The position numbers and the translations under genes are program-made. This document shows positions 53,034-63,300 of a stretch of DNA of 64,000 nucleotides, piece by piece. The DNA is taken from NCBI RefSeq assembly GCF_902806455.1, contig NZ_CADCWQ010000001.1:2294001-2358000 (forward strand). Reading direction: 5' to 3'. The DNA comes from Virgibacillus doumboii. Its GTDB lineage: Bacteria > Bacillota > Bacilli > Bacillales > Amphibacillaceae. Below the pieces are notes generated by a model. The model did not search any database. It was given only the letters and a program-made list of their open reading frames with translations, and was not told where the DNA came from. How positions within the stretch are numbered: the first letter of the stretch is position 1; each line of letters opens with the position of its first letter.

Positions 53034-53597
53034 TTAAGCAATATCATCCCAACCCATCATCTTCTTAAATTCAGGGTCGCGCAATTTCTTTCTTACCTGT
53101 CTCCCCCAGCTTTTCACTGCTTCAACAGTTGTTTTCTCTTTCAGGGTAATCTCTTTATAGGACATGTCCAGGATAATATAGTTATAAAGCCATTTCCATT
53201 GATTTTCGGTTAATTGGGATTTTAGGGTTTTCCAAAGGATGGGATCTGTCAGTGGGAGGTCGGTTTCACTAACAGGCAGTTCTGTCTTTTCCTGCTGGCA
53301 TCGGTGGTTACCATCAGTTATGTCAGTAAGTTGTTCCTGAAAAGCTTTCTTCTGTTTATTTTTATAGGATATTTCCTTTCGAAAGCTGTCAATCAGACGG
53401 TTTCTGATTGTGTAATTGAAATAGGTTGCCAGTGGTCCTTTATCTGGGTGGTAGGATTCGTTGGCTTTCCATAAGGCGATTAATCCTTCCTGAAAAAAAT
53501 AACCATGCGGGTCGCCGATATTCATCTTGTGCATCTGGTAATGAATCCGCCGCTTGTTTTGTTCAACTAATTCTTCAAATGATATTCTGTTGTCCAT
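53034..53597 (-). CDS. sigma-70 family RNA polymerase sigma factor
   Basis: A 187-residue sigma factor with region 2 (GYFFQEGLIALWKANESYHP, ATYFNYTIRNRLIDSFRK) and region 4 (WLYNYIILDMSYKEITLKEK, VEAVKSWGRQVRKKLR). It lacks regions 1 and 3, like small alternative or phage-type factors. No anti-sigma gene is adjacent. It sits at the left edge of the defence island, but a role there is not shown. Confidence 0.82.
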   Translation of the reverse strand: MDNRISFEELVEQNKRRIHYQMHKMNIGDPHGYFFQEGLIALWKANESYHPDKGPLATYFNYTIRNRLIDSFRKEISYKNKQKKAFQEQLTDITDGNHRCQQEKTELPVSETDLPLTDPILWKTLKSQLTENQWKWLYNYIILDMSYKEITLKEKTTVEAVKSWGRQVRKKLRDPEFKKMMGWDDIA

Positions 53598-53696
53598 GTT
53601 TCTGCCTCTTTTCGAGTCTGTGATGGTGACACTTGTGTGGATTCTAGGTGGGAAAGGAAGATAAAGAAGAATTGGAGTATCTTGGGAAAATAATAC

Positions 53697-53975
53697 TTAC
53701 TCTCCTTCAAACAGTTCATCATGGTAAGGCTCTAATTTCTTTTTAAGGTCTCCCATATCAATATCCAGAACGTGACAAAGCTTGTATACGGTTTCATATT
53801 GAGGTCGGTATTTGCCATTTTCCAGCTTGCCTAGATGCTTATCAGAACACTTTGCATCTGCCGCCACCTGTGCCTGTGTTTTATTTAATTCTTTTCTTCT
53901 GTTACGCAGATAGCTTCCCAACTGTTTGTGGTACTGAGACAATACTTCCAATATTATTCTTCCTTTTACGTCCAT
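53697..53975 (-). CDS. XRE family helix-turn-helix regulator
   Basis: A 92-residue DNA-binding protein: LGSYLRNRRKELNKTQAQVA, then AKCSDKHLGKLENGKYRP (helix-turn-helix) and LCHVLDIDMGDLKKKLEPY. Size and position, divergent from a restriction-modification cluster, fit a controller (C) protein or a general XRE repressor. A Shine-Dalgarno sequence before the ATG at 53975 is not evident, so the start is uncertain. Confidence 0.75.
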   Translation of the reverse strand: MDVKGRIILEVLSQYHKQLGSYLRNRRKELNKTQAQVAADAKCSDKHLGKLENGKYRPQYETVYKLCHVLDIDMGDLKKKLEPYHDELFEGE

Positions 53976-54088
53976 TATCTAGTCGAAACGAGAAAATGAA
54001 CACGTCGCGGAGCACACCTTTTGAGATTTATTGGATAAAATTATATTTAATTAATTTTATAGCTATTAACCCTTAATTTTTGTTAAGA

Positions 54089-54100
54089 TTAAACTATTAA
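54089..54100. promoter_or_regulatory. candidate operator TTAAACTATTAA before the first methyltransferase
   Basis: The exact reverse complement occurs at 57215-57226 before the second methyltransferase. Both are preceded by a CCCTTAATTT block. Confidence 0.4.
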
Positions 54101-54136
54101 GTTAGTTTAGTTCTTATTATTTTTTCATCAAAGATT

Positions 54137-54164
54137 TTGATCTTTTTTCAAAATAATGTATAAT
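54137..54164 (+). promoter_or_regulatory. sigma-A-type promoter of the GATC methyltransferase gene
   Basis: TTGATC, 16 bases, TATAAT at 54159-54164, about 30 bases before the ATG at 54195. The -35 box itself contains a GATC site. Confidence 0.5.
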
Positions 54165-54194
54165 GATAAAAAGAAGGCGAAAGGATGTTCGCAA

Positions 54195-55454
54195 ATGAAC
54201 CAAAATAATACCATTCGTGTCATGGAACTATTTGCTGGTGTTGGAGGATTTAGATTGGGATTGGAAAGAGCAAACAAGAACCTTTTCGATGTCTCCTGGG
54301 CAAACCAATGGGAACCTGCCAGAAAAGCTCAAGACGCTTTTGAATGTTATACAAGAAATTTTTCTTATGGTGATCATAGCAATCAAGACATAGCAGAAAT
54401 TCCAGATGTAACATTTCAAAGTATTAATCCGGACTTAGTAGTGGGCGGCTTTCCCTGCCAGGATTATTCCGTTGCACGCTCACTTTCCGGGGAAAAAGGA
54501 ATTCAGGGTAAAAAGGGCGTCCTATTCTGGCAGATAGAAAGAGTATTAGATAACACACATCCCAAATTCGTTTTGCTCGAAAATGTTGATAGATTATTGA
54601 AATCACCTTCAAAACAAAGAGGAAGAGATTTTGCAGTTATGCTTGGTACCTTACGCAATTTAAATTACACCGTTGAATGGCGCGTAATCAACGCAGCAGA
54701 ATATGGTTTTGCACAAAGGCGAAGAAGAGTGTTTATATTCGCATATAAAGAAGGAATATCTTTTGATGAAGAACAGAAAGGAAAGTCCCTTAAAGATGTC
54801 GTTTTTAAAGATGGCTTTTTTGCAAAGGAATTCCCTGTTAATAAGGAAGCATACAAAGATAGGGAATCTACAACAACTATACAAAAAGACAGAGTCGAAA
54901 TCTCTGATAACTTTGAGTTTATCTTCCATAATTCAGGAGTTATGAGGAATGGGAATATATACACCGCCCATACTCAACCAATCGAAAAGAATCCGACCCC
55001 ATTAAAAGACATATTAATTGATGAAGAATTTATAGAAGAGAAGTTTATTCTTTCTAAGGAAATCGAAGAAAAATTTGAATATTTAAGAGGCGCTAAAAAG
55101 GTGGAACGTACTTCAGCTACTGGCCATAAGTATTATTTTTCGGAGGGTGGAATGTCTCCTACTGACAACTTAGACAAGCCTGGTAGAACAATGCTAACTA
55201 GTGAGGGCACGACAAACCGAAGTACTCATATAGTTGAGGTTAATGGCAGAAAGAGATTTCTTACTCCTGTAGAATGTGAAAGGCTGAATGGCTTTGATGA
55301 TAATTGGACAGCAGGAATGACAGATCGCATGAGGTACTTCTGCATGGGAAATGCACTTGTTGTAAGTTTAATTGAAAAGATGGGTAAAAGAATTGAGGAA
55401 ATAGATTCAGTAAAACCATCTCACGAAGAAGTCCAGATTGAATTTACTGTTTAA
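54195..55454 (+). CDS. DNA (cytosine-5-)-methyltransferase, M.Sau3AI-like (GATC)
   Basis: A 419-residue m5C methyltransferase: motif I MELFAGVGGFRLGLE, motif IV GGFPCQDYSVA (catalytic Cys near residue 88), motif VI LLENVDRLL, motif VIII QRRRRVFIF and motif X GNALVVSL. The sequence around WANQWEPARKAQ and GIQGKKGVLFWQIERV closely resembles M.Sau3AI, implying methylation of the C in GATC. Its partner is the Sau3AI-type nuclease directly downstream. The start is moved to ATG 54195 behind AAAGGATG. Confidence 0.9.
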   Translation: MNQNNTIRVMELFAGVGGFRLGLERANKNLFDVSWANQWEPARKAQDAFECYTRNFSYGDHSNQDIAEIPDVTFQSINPDLVVGGFPCQDYSVARSLSGEKGIQGKKGVLFWQIERVLDNTHPKFVLLENVDRLLKSPSKQRGRDFAVMLGTLRNLNYTVEWRVINAAEYGFAQRRRRVFIFAYKEGISFDEEQKGKSLKDVVFKDGFFAKEFPVNKEAYKDRESTTTIQKDRVEISDNFEFIFHNSGVMRNGNIYTAHTQPIEKNPTPLKDILIDEEFIEEKFILSKEIEEKFEYLRGAKKVERTSATGHKYYFSEGGMSPTDNLDKPGRTMLTSEGTTNRSTHIVEVNGRKRFLTPVECERLNGFDDNWTAGMTDRMRYFCMGNALVVSLIEKMGKRIEEIDSVKPSHEEVQIEFTV

Positions 55455-55480
55455 GCTGATACGTATAGTGTCAGCTTTTT
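55453..55480 (+). terminator. hairpin terminator between methyltransferase and nuclease genes
   Basis: AAGCTGATAC / GTGTCAGCTT stem (one G-T pair) followed by TTT. It overlaps the methyltransferase stop and could lower expression of the downstream nuclease relative to the methylase. Confidence 0.6.
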
Positions 55481-55522
55481 ATGTTACAATTAATTAAACG
55501 ACCACATGAAAGGGTTTTCCAT

Positions 55523-56911
55523 ATGGATTACAAAACTGAAGAAGAGCTTTTAGATAAAGCAAAGGAAGCTGAAGGCTTAACATTCGAGGAAATTGATACT
55601 ACTGGTCGAATCGAGAACGGAAAAGCGAAAGGCCAACTTGGACAAATTATCGAGGAGAGCTTTTTTGGCTATGAAATCAACTCAAAGAATGAAGCTGATT
55701 TTTCCGATTTGGGAATCGAATTAAAAGTCACCCCTATTAAAAAAAATAAAAATGGTACCTTATCGGCAAAAGAGAGATTAGTATTAAATATCATAAACTA
55801 CCAAAATGAAGTACATACTGCATTTAAAACATCCAGCTTTTGGTTAAAAAACAGAGAAATTCTGATTATCTTTTATGAATGGGTTGCAAATCTATCAAGA
55901 GCCGACTACAAGGTTATAAAATCCTATCTGCATAAGTACCCGGAAGAGGATTTGGAAATTATTAAGCAGGACTGGCAAACTATCGTGGAAAAGGTTAGGG
56001 CCGGCTTAGCGCACGAACTTTCTGAAGCAGATACTAATTATCTGGCTGCGTGCACTAAAGGGGCAAGTAAGAGCTCATTAAGGTCGCAACCGTATAGTGA
56101 TATTCAAGCTATGCAAAGAGCATATTCATTGAAACAAAGCTATATGACCGCACTTGTTAGAAAAGAAATCAAACAAGAGGACCTTATCCGCTTTGCTTCA
56201 CCTGGTGAATTAAAAGAAAAGTCACTATTTCAACTCCTTCTGGATAGATTTAATCCCTATAAAGGAATGACCGTTAATCAGATAGGTGCTGAAGCAGGAA
56301 TAGAAATAAATACTAAATCAAAAAATTTCCTTCAACAATTTGTTAGTGAACTATTAGGAATTCGCGGTACAAAATTGGATCAGATTGAAGAGTTTACAAA
56401 AGCCAATATCCAGCTTAAGACTGTGAGGCTTGAACCTAATGGTGTTCCTCAAGAACATATGTCATTCCGGAATATAGATTTTCATGAGTGGGCCAAAGAA
56501 GGATGGGAAGAAAGCTGGCTTAAAAATCATTTTGAAGAAACAAAATTCTTGTTTATAGTGTTTCATTATAAAGAAAGTAAAAAAGAAAATCCGAACAGGA
56601 AATTGTATTTTCATGGTATTACTCTTTGGAATATGTCCAATAGTGAAATAGAAGGAACCCTAAAAGATTTTTGGCATCATGTTCAATCGCTAATCAAAAA
56701 AGGCATTAAATTGGAACCTGTCAAACAAAAAAATAGAACTATTGTAAAAAACAACCTTCCGAAACCCGGTTATAATGGGGTCTGTCATATAAGGCCAAAA
56801 GCAAGAGATGGGAAAGATAAAGTAAAGTTACCTAGTGGACAGGGTATTACGAAACAAGCCTTTTGGTTGGATAATATCTATGTTGCGGAAATTATTAACA
56901 AGACAAAGTAG
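55523..56911 (+). CDS. Sau3AI/MutH-family type II restriction endonuclease (GATC)
   Basis: A 462-residue nuclease. The N-terminal catalytic domain shows KGQLGQIIEE, then ADFSDLGIELKVTPIKK, with the Asp and Glu-x-Lys residues of the MutH/Sau3AI active site. The C-terminal half is the second, catalytically silent Sau3AI-like domain that binds DNA (FNPYKGMTVNQIG, FLFIVFHYKES). Length is close to Sau3AI (about 490). Expected specificity is GATC. Start ATG 55523 follows AAAGGG. It lies behind its cognate methyltransferase. Confidence 0.9.
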   Translation: MDYKTEEELLDKAKEAEGLTFEEIDTTGRIENGKAKGQLGQIIEESFFGYEINSKNEADFSDLGIELKVTPIKKNKNGTLSAKERLVLNIINYQNEVHTAFKTSSFWLKNREILIIFYEWVANLSRADYKVIKSYLHKYPEEDLEIIKQDWQTIVEKVRAGLAHELSEADTNYLAACTKGASKSSLRSQPYSDIQAMQRAYSLKQSYMTALVRKEIKQEDLIRFASPGELKEKSLFQLLLDRFNPYKGMTVNQIGAEAGIEINTKSKNFLQQFVSELLGIRGTKLDQIEEFTKANIQLKTVRLEPNGVPQEHMSFRNIDFHEWAKEGWEESWLKNHFEETKFLFIVFHYKESKKENPNRKLYFHGITLWNMSNSEIEGTLKDFWHHVQSLIKKGIKLEPVKQKNRTIVKNNLPKPGYNGVCHIRPKARDGKDKVKLPSGQGITKQAFWLDNIYVAEIINKTK

Positions 56912-56923
56912 GGATGGATTTTA

Positions 56924-57190
56924 GTGAATATAGAAAGTTTATTTAATAAAGATATTAGGATTAAAGTATTAAGAGCTTACCTATATAAATCTATGAGCCA
57001 TAGACAAATTCAAAGGGAGATTTTACATTTAGACGCACCCGCCCGTGGAGGTGGATTCGTTGCTATGCAAATACTACATTTCTACGGGATTGACGGTAAG
57101 AAAAAAGGTATTCTATCTAAATCTAGTATTGAAAGTGAATATAAGACGGCCAGCGATGAATATAGGAGGGCGTTGGATTTAATACTGTAA
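56924..57190 (+). CDS. 88-residue protein of unknown function in the restriction cluster
   Basis: A small protein with GTG start 56924, 12 bases after the nuclease stop and behind AGGGATGG, hence cotranscribed. The N-terminal half looks like a helix-turn-helix (VLRAYLYKSMSHRQIQREIL). Then come LDAPARGGGFVAMQILHFYG and IDGKKKGIL, a Gly-rich loop and short strand. No family was recognised. It could be a DNA-binding accessory of the GATC system or of the methyltransferase that follows. Confidence 0.7.
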   Translation: MNIESLFNKDIRIKVLRAYLYKSMSHRQIQREILHLDAPARGGGFVAMQILHFYGIDGKKKGILSKSSIESEYKTASDEYRRALDLIL

Positions 57191-57214
57191 AGTATTTAAT
57201 AGTAACCCCTTAAT

Positions 57215-57226
57215 TTAATAGTTTAA
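57215..57226. promoter_or_regulatory. candidate operator TTAATAGTTTAA before the second methyltransferase
   Basis: Reverse complement of 54089-54100, preceded by ACCCCTTAATTT. TATAAT boxes follow near 57275-57290. Confidence 0.4.
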
Positions 57227-57303
57227 TATGGAGTTTATCCTTTGCTTTTCGAAGCCATTGGATTACAATAAGGTATAATGTGTATAATTCTGGGGGAATA
57301 TAC

Positions 57304-58500
57304 GTGAATGAAAACAAATATACTGCCGTGGAGCTCTTCTCAGGAGCAGGTGGAGTAACAGAAGCCATTAAAAATAAATTTGATTTAAAATGTGCTGTAG
57401 AGTACGATCCTATTATTGCAAAAACATATGAACTTAATCATGGTAAAGATCATTTAATTGTAGATAACATCAATAATCTTAATCCACATAATGTATTAGC
57501 TTTTACAAAATTGAGCCCAAATGAATTGGATTTACTAGTTGTCACTGCTCCTTGTCAGGGATTCTCTAGGCATACACGAAAAAAAGCTATTAAAAATAAG
57601 GACAAAAGAAATAAATTAATAATGCAAACAATTAGATATTCAAATGTATTTAAACCATCTTATATTTTCTTTGAAAATGTAAGTAACATTCTCAACTTCA
57701 CCCAATTTTCCCGATTCATAAGAATTCTGACAAATCTAAAGGCAAATGGCTATAAGCGATATGCAAAATGGCCATCTTATCATATTCGTTTTGAAAGAAT
57801 AAATGCCTCAGATTATAACGTACCACAAAACAGAAACAGGCTAATTCTCATCGCAAAAAGAATCGATTCATTTCCAAATACTGATGCAGTTATTTCTTAT
57901 GAAAAGGGCGGTATTCCTTCTGTTAAGCAAGCCCACGACATATGGCCCGATAAACAGAAGGCACCCAAATTAGGGCAATACCTTAAACAATATAATCTAT
58001 CAAAAATTAAACCTGGTGAAACCTGTCAAAAAGATTCATTGCATAAAGCTCGCAAACTTTCCAATCTAAATAAAAAAAGAATTAGTTGTACCCCACAAAA
58101 TGGTGGATCAAGAGCAGATTGGCCAGAAAAACTTCAATTGGATTGCCATAAAAAGAAAGGAGTTAGTTATGGTGATGTGTACGGAAGAATGAACTATAAC
58201 GATTATGCTCCTACAATCACCACTGGCTGTACATGTTATTCAAAAGGTAGATTCGGTCACCCAATATACAACAGAGCTATTTCATTAAGGGAAGCAGCAC
58301 TTATTCAAACTTTTCCTGAATCATACAAATTCACTGGTAATATAAACGGAGATGAAAATACAGGATCAATTGATAAACTATCAACCCAAATCGGAAATGC
58401 AGTTCCTGTTAATTTGGCTGAAACTTTCATTGCTAAAATCGCCCGGGAACTTATAAAATCAAAAACTAAGGAAAGCGAATCTAATCTTGTACTTTCTTGA
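57304..58500 (+). CDS. DNA cytosine-5 methyltransferase (DrmMII-like candidate)
   Basis: A 398-residue m5C methyltransferase: motif I VELFSGAGGVTEAI, motif IV VTAPCQGFSRH (catalytic Cys about residue 84), motif VI FFENVSNIL, motif VIII NVPQNRNRLILIAKR and motif X QIGNAVPVNLAE. It is clearly different from the GATC enzyme upstream. Its gene converges on drmB with a shared terminator, so it is the natural candidate for the host-marking methylase of class 2 DISARM. Recognition sequence unknown. GTG start 57304 is set by GGGGGAA. Confidence 0.85.
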   Translation: MNENKYTAVELFSGAGGVTEAIKNKFDLKCAVEYDPIIAKTYELNHGKDHLIVDNINNLNPHNVLAFTKLSPNELDLLVVTAPCQGFSRHTRKKAIKNKDKRNKLIMQTIRYSNVFKPSYIFFENVSNILNFTQFSRFIRILTNLKANGYKRYAKWPSYHIRFERINASDYNVPQNRNRLILIAKRIDSFPNTDAVISYEKGGIPSVKQAHDIWPDKQKAPKLGQYLKQYNLSKIKPGETCQKDSLHKARKLSNLNKKRISCTPQNGGSRADWPEKLQLDCHKKKGVSYGDVYGRMNYNDYAPTITTGCTCYSKGRFGHPIYNRAISLREAALIQTFPESYKFTGNINGDENTGSIDKLSTQIGNAVPVNLAETFIAKIARELIKSKTKESESNLVLS

Positions 58501-58509
58501 ACAATTACT

Positions 58510-58538
58510 GACCAGCCCATACACTTATAGGGCTGGTC
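58510..58538. terminator. bidirectional terminator between methyltransferase 2 and drmB
   Basis: GACCAGCCC / GGGCTGGTC perfect 9-bp stem, 11-base loop, between convergent genes. Confidence 0.75.
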
Positions 58539-58550
58539 TAAAATTAACTC

Positions 58551-60368
58551 TTAATTATTGAAAAAACCAATATCTTTATCAGGGGTCCCTATAACTAAAG
58601 CACGGTCTAGTAACCTATTAAATTCTTCACAACTCGTCTCTGGTAGTAATGAGCAAGCATGACAAGCAGATAAGTTCAAAGCACCCATTCCTTGTCCCTC
58701 ACTTTCGATACATAAGGGATCGGATGAGCACCATGATGCTCGATTTACAGCATTTGCAAAAATTCTATTGAAAAATTCTGAGTCTCCCTGCCTGACAAGT
58801 CCCCCTAGAGTGCCTTCAGAATCTCCACTGGCTGTGTAAATTAATATTCCAGACATCTCTGACTGTTCATCACGTTCATTACAATAAAGCCTCTCTCTTA
58901 ATGATGACGTAGCATATCCGCATTCAAAACTTAATTCCCTGATAAGCAAATGGGATAACGTATGAAGAAGTATATATTTAGCTGAAATGGTTCTATATTC
59001 CATCCCTCTTTTATCGGTATAACTTTCGTACCTCTTATTTATTATTTCAGCTCTTTTTTGCACCTCAGGATTTCTCTGCCAATCATTTAATACATTTTCA
59101 TTAAATGAAATAAAAATACCTTCTCCCCTAACTTCGATAGCAGGTAACCAATCAGTCGTATAGCTTTTAACAGGGATACCTCTACCTTCATTTTCGCTTT
59201 CATCCTCAACACCATAATCATCCCTACCAAGGGGGTTAACTCTACTGAATGCTATAAGTGCTCGTAATTCTCTTAGACTATTAACCAGTACCATGTTTTC
59301 AATACCTGGTATATTATAATTTTCAACTTCTTGATCACTTATCACAAAATCCTTTGAACTTATTTCCTCCTTATCAAAATTTCCTAATAACGCCATATAT
59401 TCCTGGTAACGATACTCAACCTCATCAATGGAACCATTTGCAGTGTTATTGATATTTTCTATAGCTCGTTTAACATCATTTATATTTTTTCCGAGTTGGT
59501 CTGCTATTGATTCGTATAATGGACTTGGATCAGGAAATAAATTTTTTTGAGTTTGAAAAAGATGCCAAGCATTTGTTTGTTGAATATCAGCAATCAATTG
59601 ATCAGAATACGGTGGTATTAATATAGACGATACTATTTTTGGGAAATATACATTTGATGCGGTTCTTTGTAGTGTTTTTGGGGTACATTCACACTCATTT
59701 TCATCATATTCATCAAGCCATGGTTTAAATCCTGTACAACTTTTTTCATCATGAGCGTTATCATTAAATGCCCCACCTAAATTGCGTTTTTCACCACATC
59801 CTTTGCATTCTACCACAATACCTCCCAGCCCTGAACTACTTCCACCGACCCATAGTCTTAAATCAACATTTTTGCAACCATTTCCTTTATGCACCCATTT
59901 TTCCCATGGAAAATCATCTGTATGACCTTTTTCGCAAACTACTATAAAACGACTGGGAACCAATTTTAAGTTACATATGTTACAGGTCGGAAACTTAGAA
60001 TCTTTACCCTTAGATTGTTTATAATTTTTTCTCCACTCATCTATGTGTTTTAATCGTCCACATCTTGAATTTTTACAATATAACCATTTAGGAAAACGAT
60101 AAAAAGGAATACCATTTCTATACTCGCTTTTGGAAGGAACCTTTTTAAAATGAGTTATGTTAAACTTATTTAATCTTTTTTGCAATCTTGTATCATATAA
60201 ATATGGAATACCTGCAGTACCCCATTTATCAATACCTGCTGGCATTACGGATTCATTAGGAAAATCAACTATGCTACCTACACCAAATGGCCCAATAAAT
60301 TGATTGCTTCTAAAAACATCATACCTCAATTCTGGATCGTATTGTTTTTTTTGTTGATTCTTTGACAT
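58551..60368 (-). CDS. drmB: DISARM protein DrmB (DUF1998-containing)
   Basis: A 605-residue protein. The N-terminus FRSNQFIGPFGVGSIVDFPN is typical of DrmB. Four Cys pairs (CKNSRCGRL, CNICNL, CEKGHTDDF, CKGCGEKR) suggest zinc binding. The C-terminal DUF1998 domain has HTLSHLLIRELSFECGY, GILIYTASGDSEGTLGGLV and NLSACHACSLLPETSCEEF. DrmB works with the helicase DrmA to bind and block unmarked phage DNA. It starts 12 bases after the drmA stop behind an AGGGGGGG site and is the last gene of the minus-strand operon. Confidence 0.88.
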   Translation of the reverse strand: MSKNQQKKQYDPELRYDVFRSNQFIGPFGVGSIVDFPNESVMPAGIDKWGTAGIPYLYDTRLQKRLNKFNITHFKKVPSKSEYRNGIPFYRFPKWLYCKNSRCGRLKHIDEWRKNYKQSKGKDSKFPTCNICNLKLVPSRFIVVCEKGHTDDFPWEKWVHKGNGCKNVDLRLWVGGSSSGLGGIVVECKGCGEKRNLGGAFNDNAHDEKSCTGFKPWLDEYDENECECTPKTLQRTASNVYFPKIVSSILIPPYSDQLIADIQQTNAWHLFQTQKNLFPDPSPLYESIADQLGKNINDVKRAIENINNTANGSIDEVEYRYQEYMALLGNFDKEEISSKDFVISDQEVENYNIPGIENMVLVNSLRELRALIAFSRVNPLGRDDYGVEDESENEGRGIPVKSYTTDWLPAIEVRGEGIFISFNENVLNDWQRNPEVQKRAEIINKRYESYTDKRGMEYRTISAKYILLHTLSHLLIRELSFECGYATSSLRERLYCNERDEQSEMSGILIYTASGDSEGTLGGLVRQGDSEFFNRIFANAVNRASWCSSDPLCIESEGQGMGALNLSACHACSLLPETSCEEFNRLLDRALVIGTPDKDIGFFNN

Positions 60369-60380
60369 ACAATGCCCCCC

Positions 60381-63300
60381 CTAATCTTTTACTCTTACAA
60401 CACATTCTTCACTTACATTCCTCATTGACTGTAACGTTGGGAAAACATCTTTCCCACGAAACTGCTCATGATACGGATATAGTAATCTTCTTAATTTAGA
60501 ATTTCTATATGTCAGGTTTTCATCAATAGATGCAACATCATGCCAGTTTTCTATTACCTTCTGTAATTCTTCTGCTGCAGCCTCATGTTCCTCAGGCATA
60601 ACATCTTCTACTCTTTCCAGTATGACATCCTTAATTCGGTCTAAATCCGTCAAATCTTTTCTGAACTTAGACGCCTCATTATCTTTCTTCAATAAAGTCA
60701 AATGCCGAACCAATGAAATTAATACAGCGTGTAACGCTCTTTTTCTTGCCGGTGGCGAAAAAGGAGTAATGCTGGTAGGTTCTACATATTTATAAAATGC
60801 TTGATGATAAGAAGAAAAAGTTTCATAATGGGATCTATCCCTTGGTCTGGCACCATCATATAATGTAAATATTATTCCTGGATATTTCCGTCCTACTCTA
60901 CTTGTAGCCTGGATATACTCTGAGGTTGTTTTCGGCTGACTCATGACTGTCATCAAGCCAAACCTATCAATATCTACCCCCACAGAAATCATATTCGTAG
61001 CTAAGAGAATTGGTATTACATTCTTGTCTGGATATTCTACACTTAGGTTCTCCAGAACCTCTGTTATTTCTCCTGACTTCCTTCTACTTGTTAGTTCTGC
61101 AGCCTCTCCATACATTCTAATTTTTTTCGATCTCCTCCGAGCAATTCTTGACACTTGTTCTTTGATATCTACTTGGGTTAGTGTTAGTGATTTCCCAAGT
61201 TCTCTGATTGAGTTAAAATAACTGACCAAGGTCCAATATTTATCCTTTACCTCATCTTTATAATCCAGCTCGCTTATATAATGAAGTAATCCGGAGAATA
61301 ATCTAACTTGTGTAGTAGTTTGAGTTTTTCCCGTAGACATCAATCCGACATAGAGTCTTCCAGGTCCATTGTCATCCTCTCTTGAAAAAAATGAATCCTC
61401 TGCATCGATTCCCGGTGGAGGGAATTGTGATACATCTCTATTATAAAGTGCTTTTACCTGTTCACCAGCTCGTCTAATTGTTGCTGTAGAGGCAATAATC
61501 TTTGGTTTTATATTCTTAATTGTACATAATGCATCTATAGCAGTTTCATATAAACCAACCATAGTACCCAAAGGGCCAGAAATTAAATGTAATTCATCTT
61601 GAATTATTAATTCTGGTGGACGATTATTGTTTCCTTGATTTAAAGCGAAGATATTTGACACTTTTCCGTTCCAAGGCATCATGGCAAACTTATCTACAGT
61701 TCCAAATAACAAGGTTGGAGGGCTCTGATATATATCCTCATCCACAACTTTTATCGGTAATTCTTCGTTAAAGGGACATTTATCATGAGTACAATGTATG
61801 ATAAATTTATTAGGCTTTGATTTTGGTTTATAACCCCATTTTCCTTCAGTCTTTTCTTTATAAAGCCGAGTCCCGCACCATGGACAGCTTAATACTTGAA
61901 AAGGATTGTTTGTTTCTTGGTTTGAAACCAATTTGTCACAAGCATTTTTAGCATCTATAAAACTGTTTGGTGTAGAAGAGGAACCAATCCATAATCCTAT
62001 AGATACTTGTTCGTCACCCAATTCAGGTAATTCTTTTCTAATTTCTTCGCACGCACAAATCAAAGTACTTGCTCTTTGAAATTGTTGTGCAGTTAAAAGT
62101 CGTAAAGTATATCTCATTAATATCGCGGTACCATTACTCTCCTCGGAGTATCTTAGTCTTCTGTAAAAAATTATAAAAGCAGACACACCTAAATATGCTT
62201 CAGTCTTACCTCCTCCTGTTGGAAACCATATTAAATCAACTATATCCCTGTCTCGATTATCTACCGACGATAAACCACTAATATTCAAGAGAAAAAAAGC
62301 CAATTGAAAAGGTCTCCAGCTTGCATCTGAAATTTTCATTGTTTTGTAATCAAATACATTTATAGCTTCATCTGGCCACTTTTTATTTTCTTGAATAATC
62401 GTATGAGCACGTTGCATCAACATAGCCCTATTAGCTAATTTAAATGTTTTTAATATTACATCATCATTTTTAAGAAGGTTAATTCCATTCATAATACGAT
62501 CTGAAGCGTCACGGCATGCCTTTATATGTCTAGAGGCCGTTTTTTGCATAGGTGGCGATAAAGTATCTAGTTTATTACTTAAATCATCAATCCACTTTTT
62601 GTATATTAATGTAAATTCAGTAAGATTATTTATTATTTCTTTATCGCTTAACGGGGATAAATCCGACAAATACTTCATTGACAATGTCTCTTTGGAATTT
62701 TCTCCTAGTTCCTCAATATCAAACTTCATTGGAGGAACTTCCTCATATGGAATGATTTTGGTGCTTAAGCTTATGACCTTATTATTTGAGACTTTCCAAT
62801 ACGGAGAACAACCATGGCCAACAGCATAAGATTTTTTATTTCTATACAATAAAGCATTTGATTGTTCTTCGAAATCATTTGTCAGATGGTTGTACGTATC
62901 GTATTCAATAATTTTCTCTTTATCATCTAATGGGCTTACCTTCAACCCTACCTGGAAATATGATTTATCATCTTTATTTTGACCATTTTCCTCATGATTT
63001 GTGTTTACTAGAGAAATGGTAAATAATGTGCTCTTTGATTCCGGCCTTGGTCTCCTTATACAAACCAATTTCAGCCCATCATCTACTAATTCTACATATT
63101 GTTTTGTATCACCGTGCGGTATAATTTTATTTATTTTTTCTTCATCTAAAGGCCTTCTACACCAGCCTGTAATTTGTAAATTGTATAACTTATAGACAGC
63201 ATTCCTAAAGGGGGTATTCTCCGAAAGATATAGTAAGGAATCCCTATCTTCTCTATTAAACTCTTTAGTTATTTTTAATTTATTTCTTTCTTGTTTTAAA

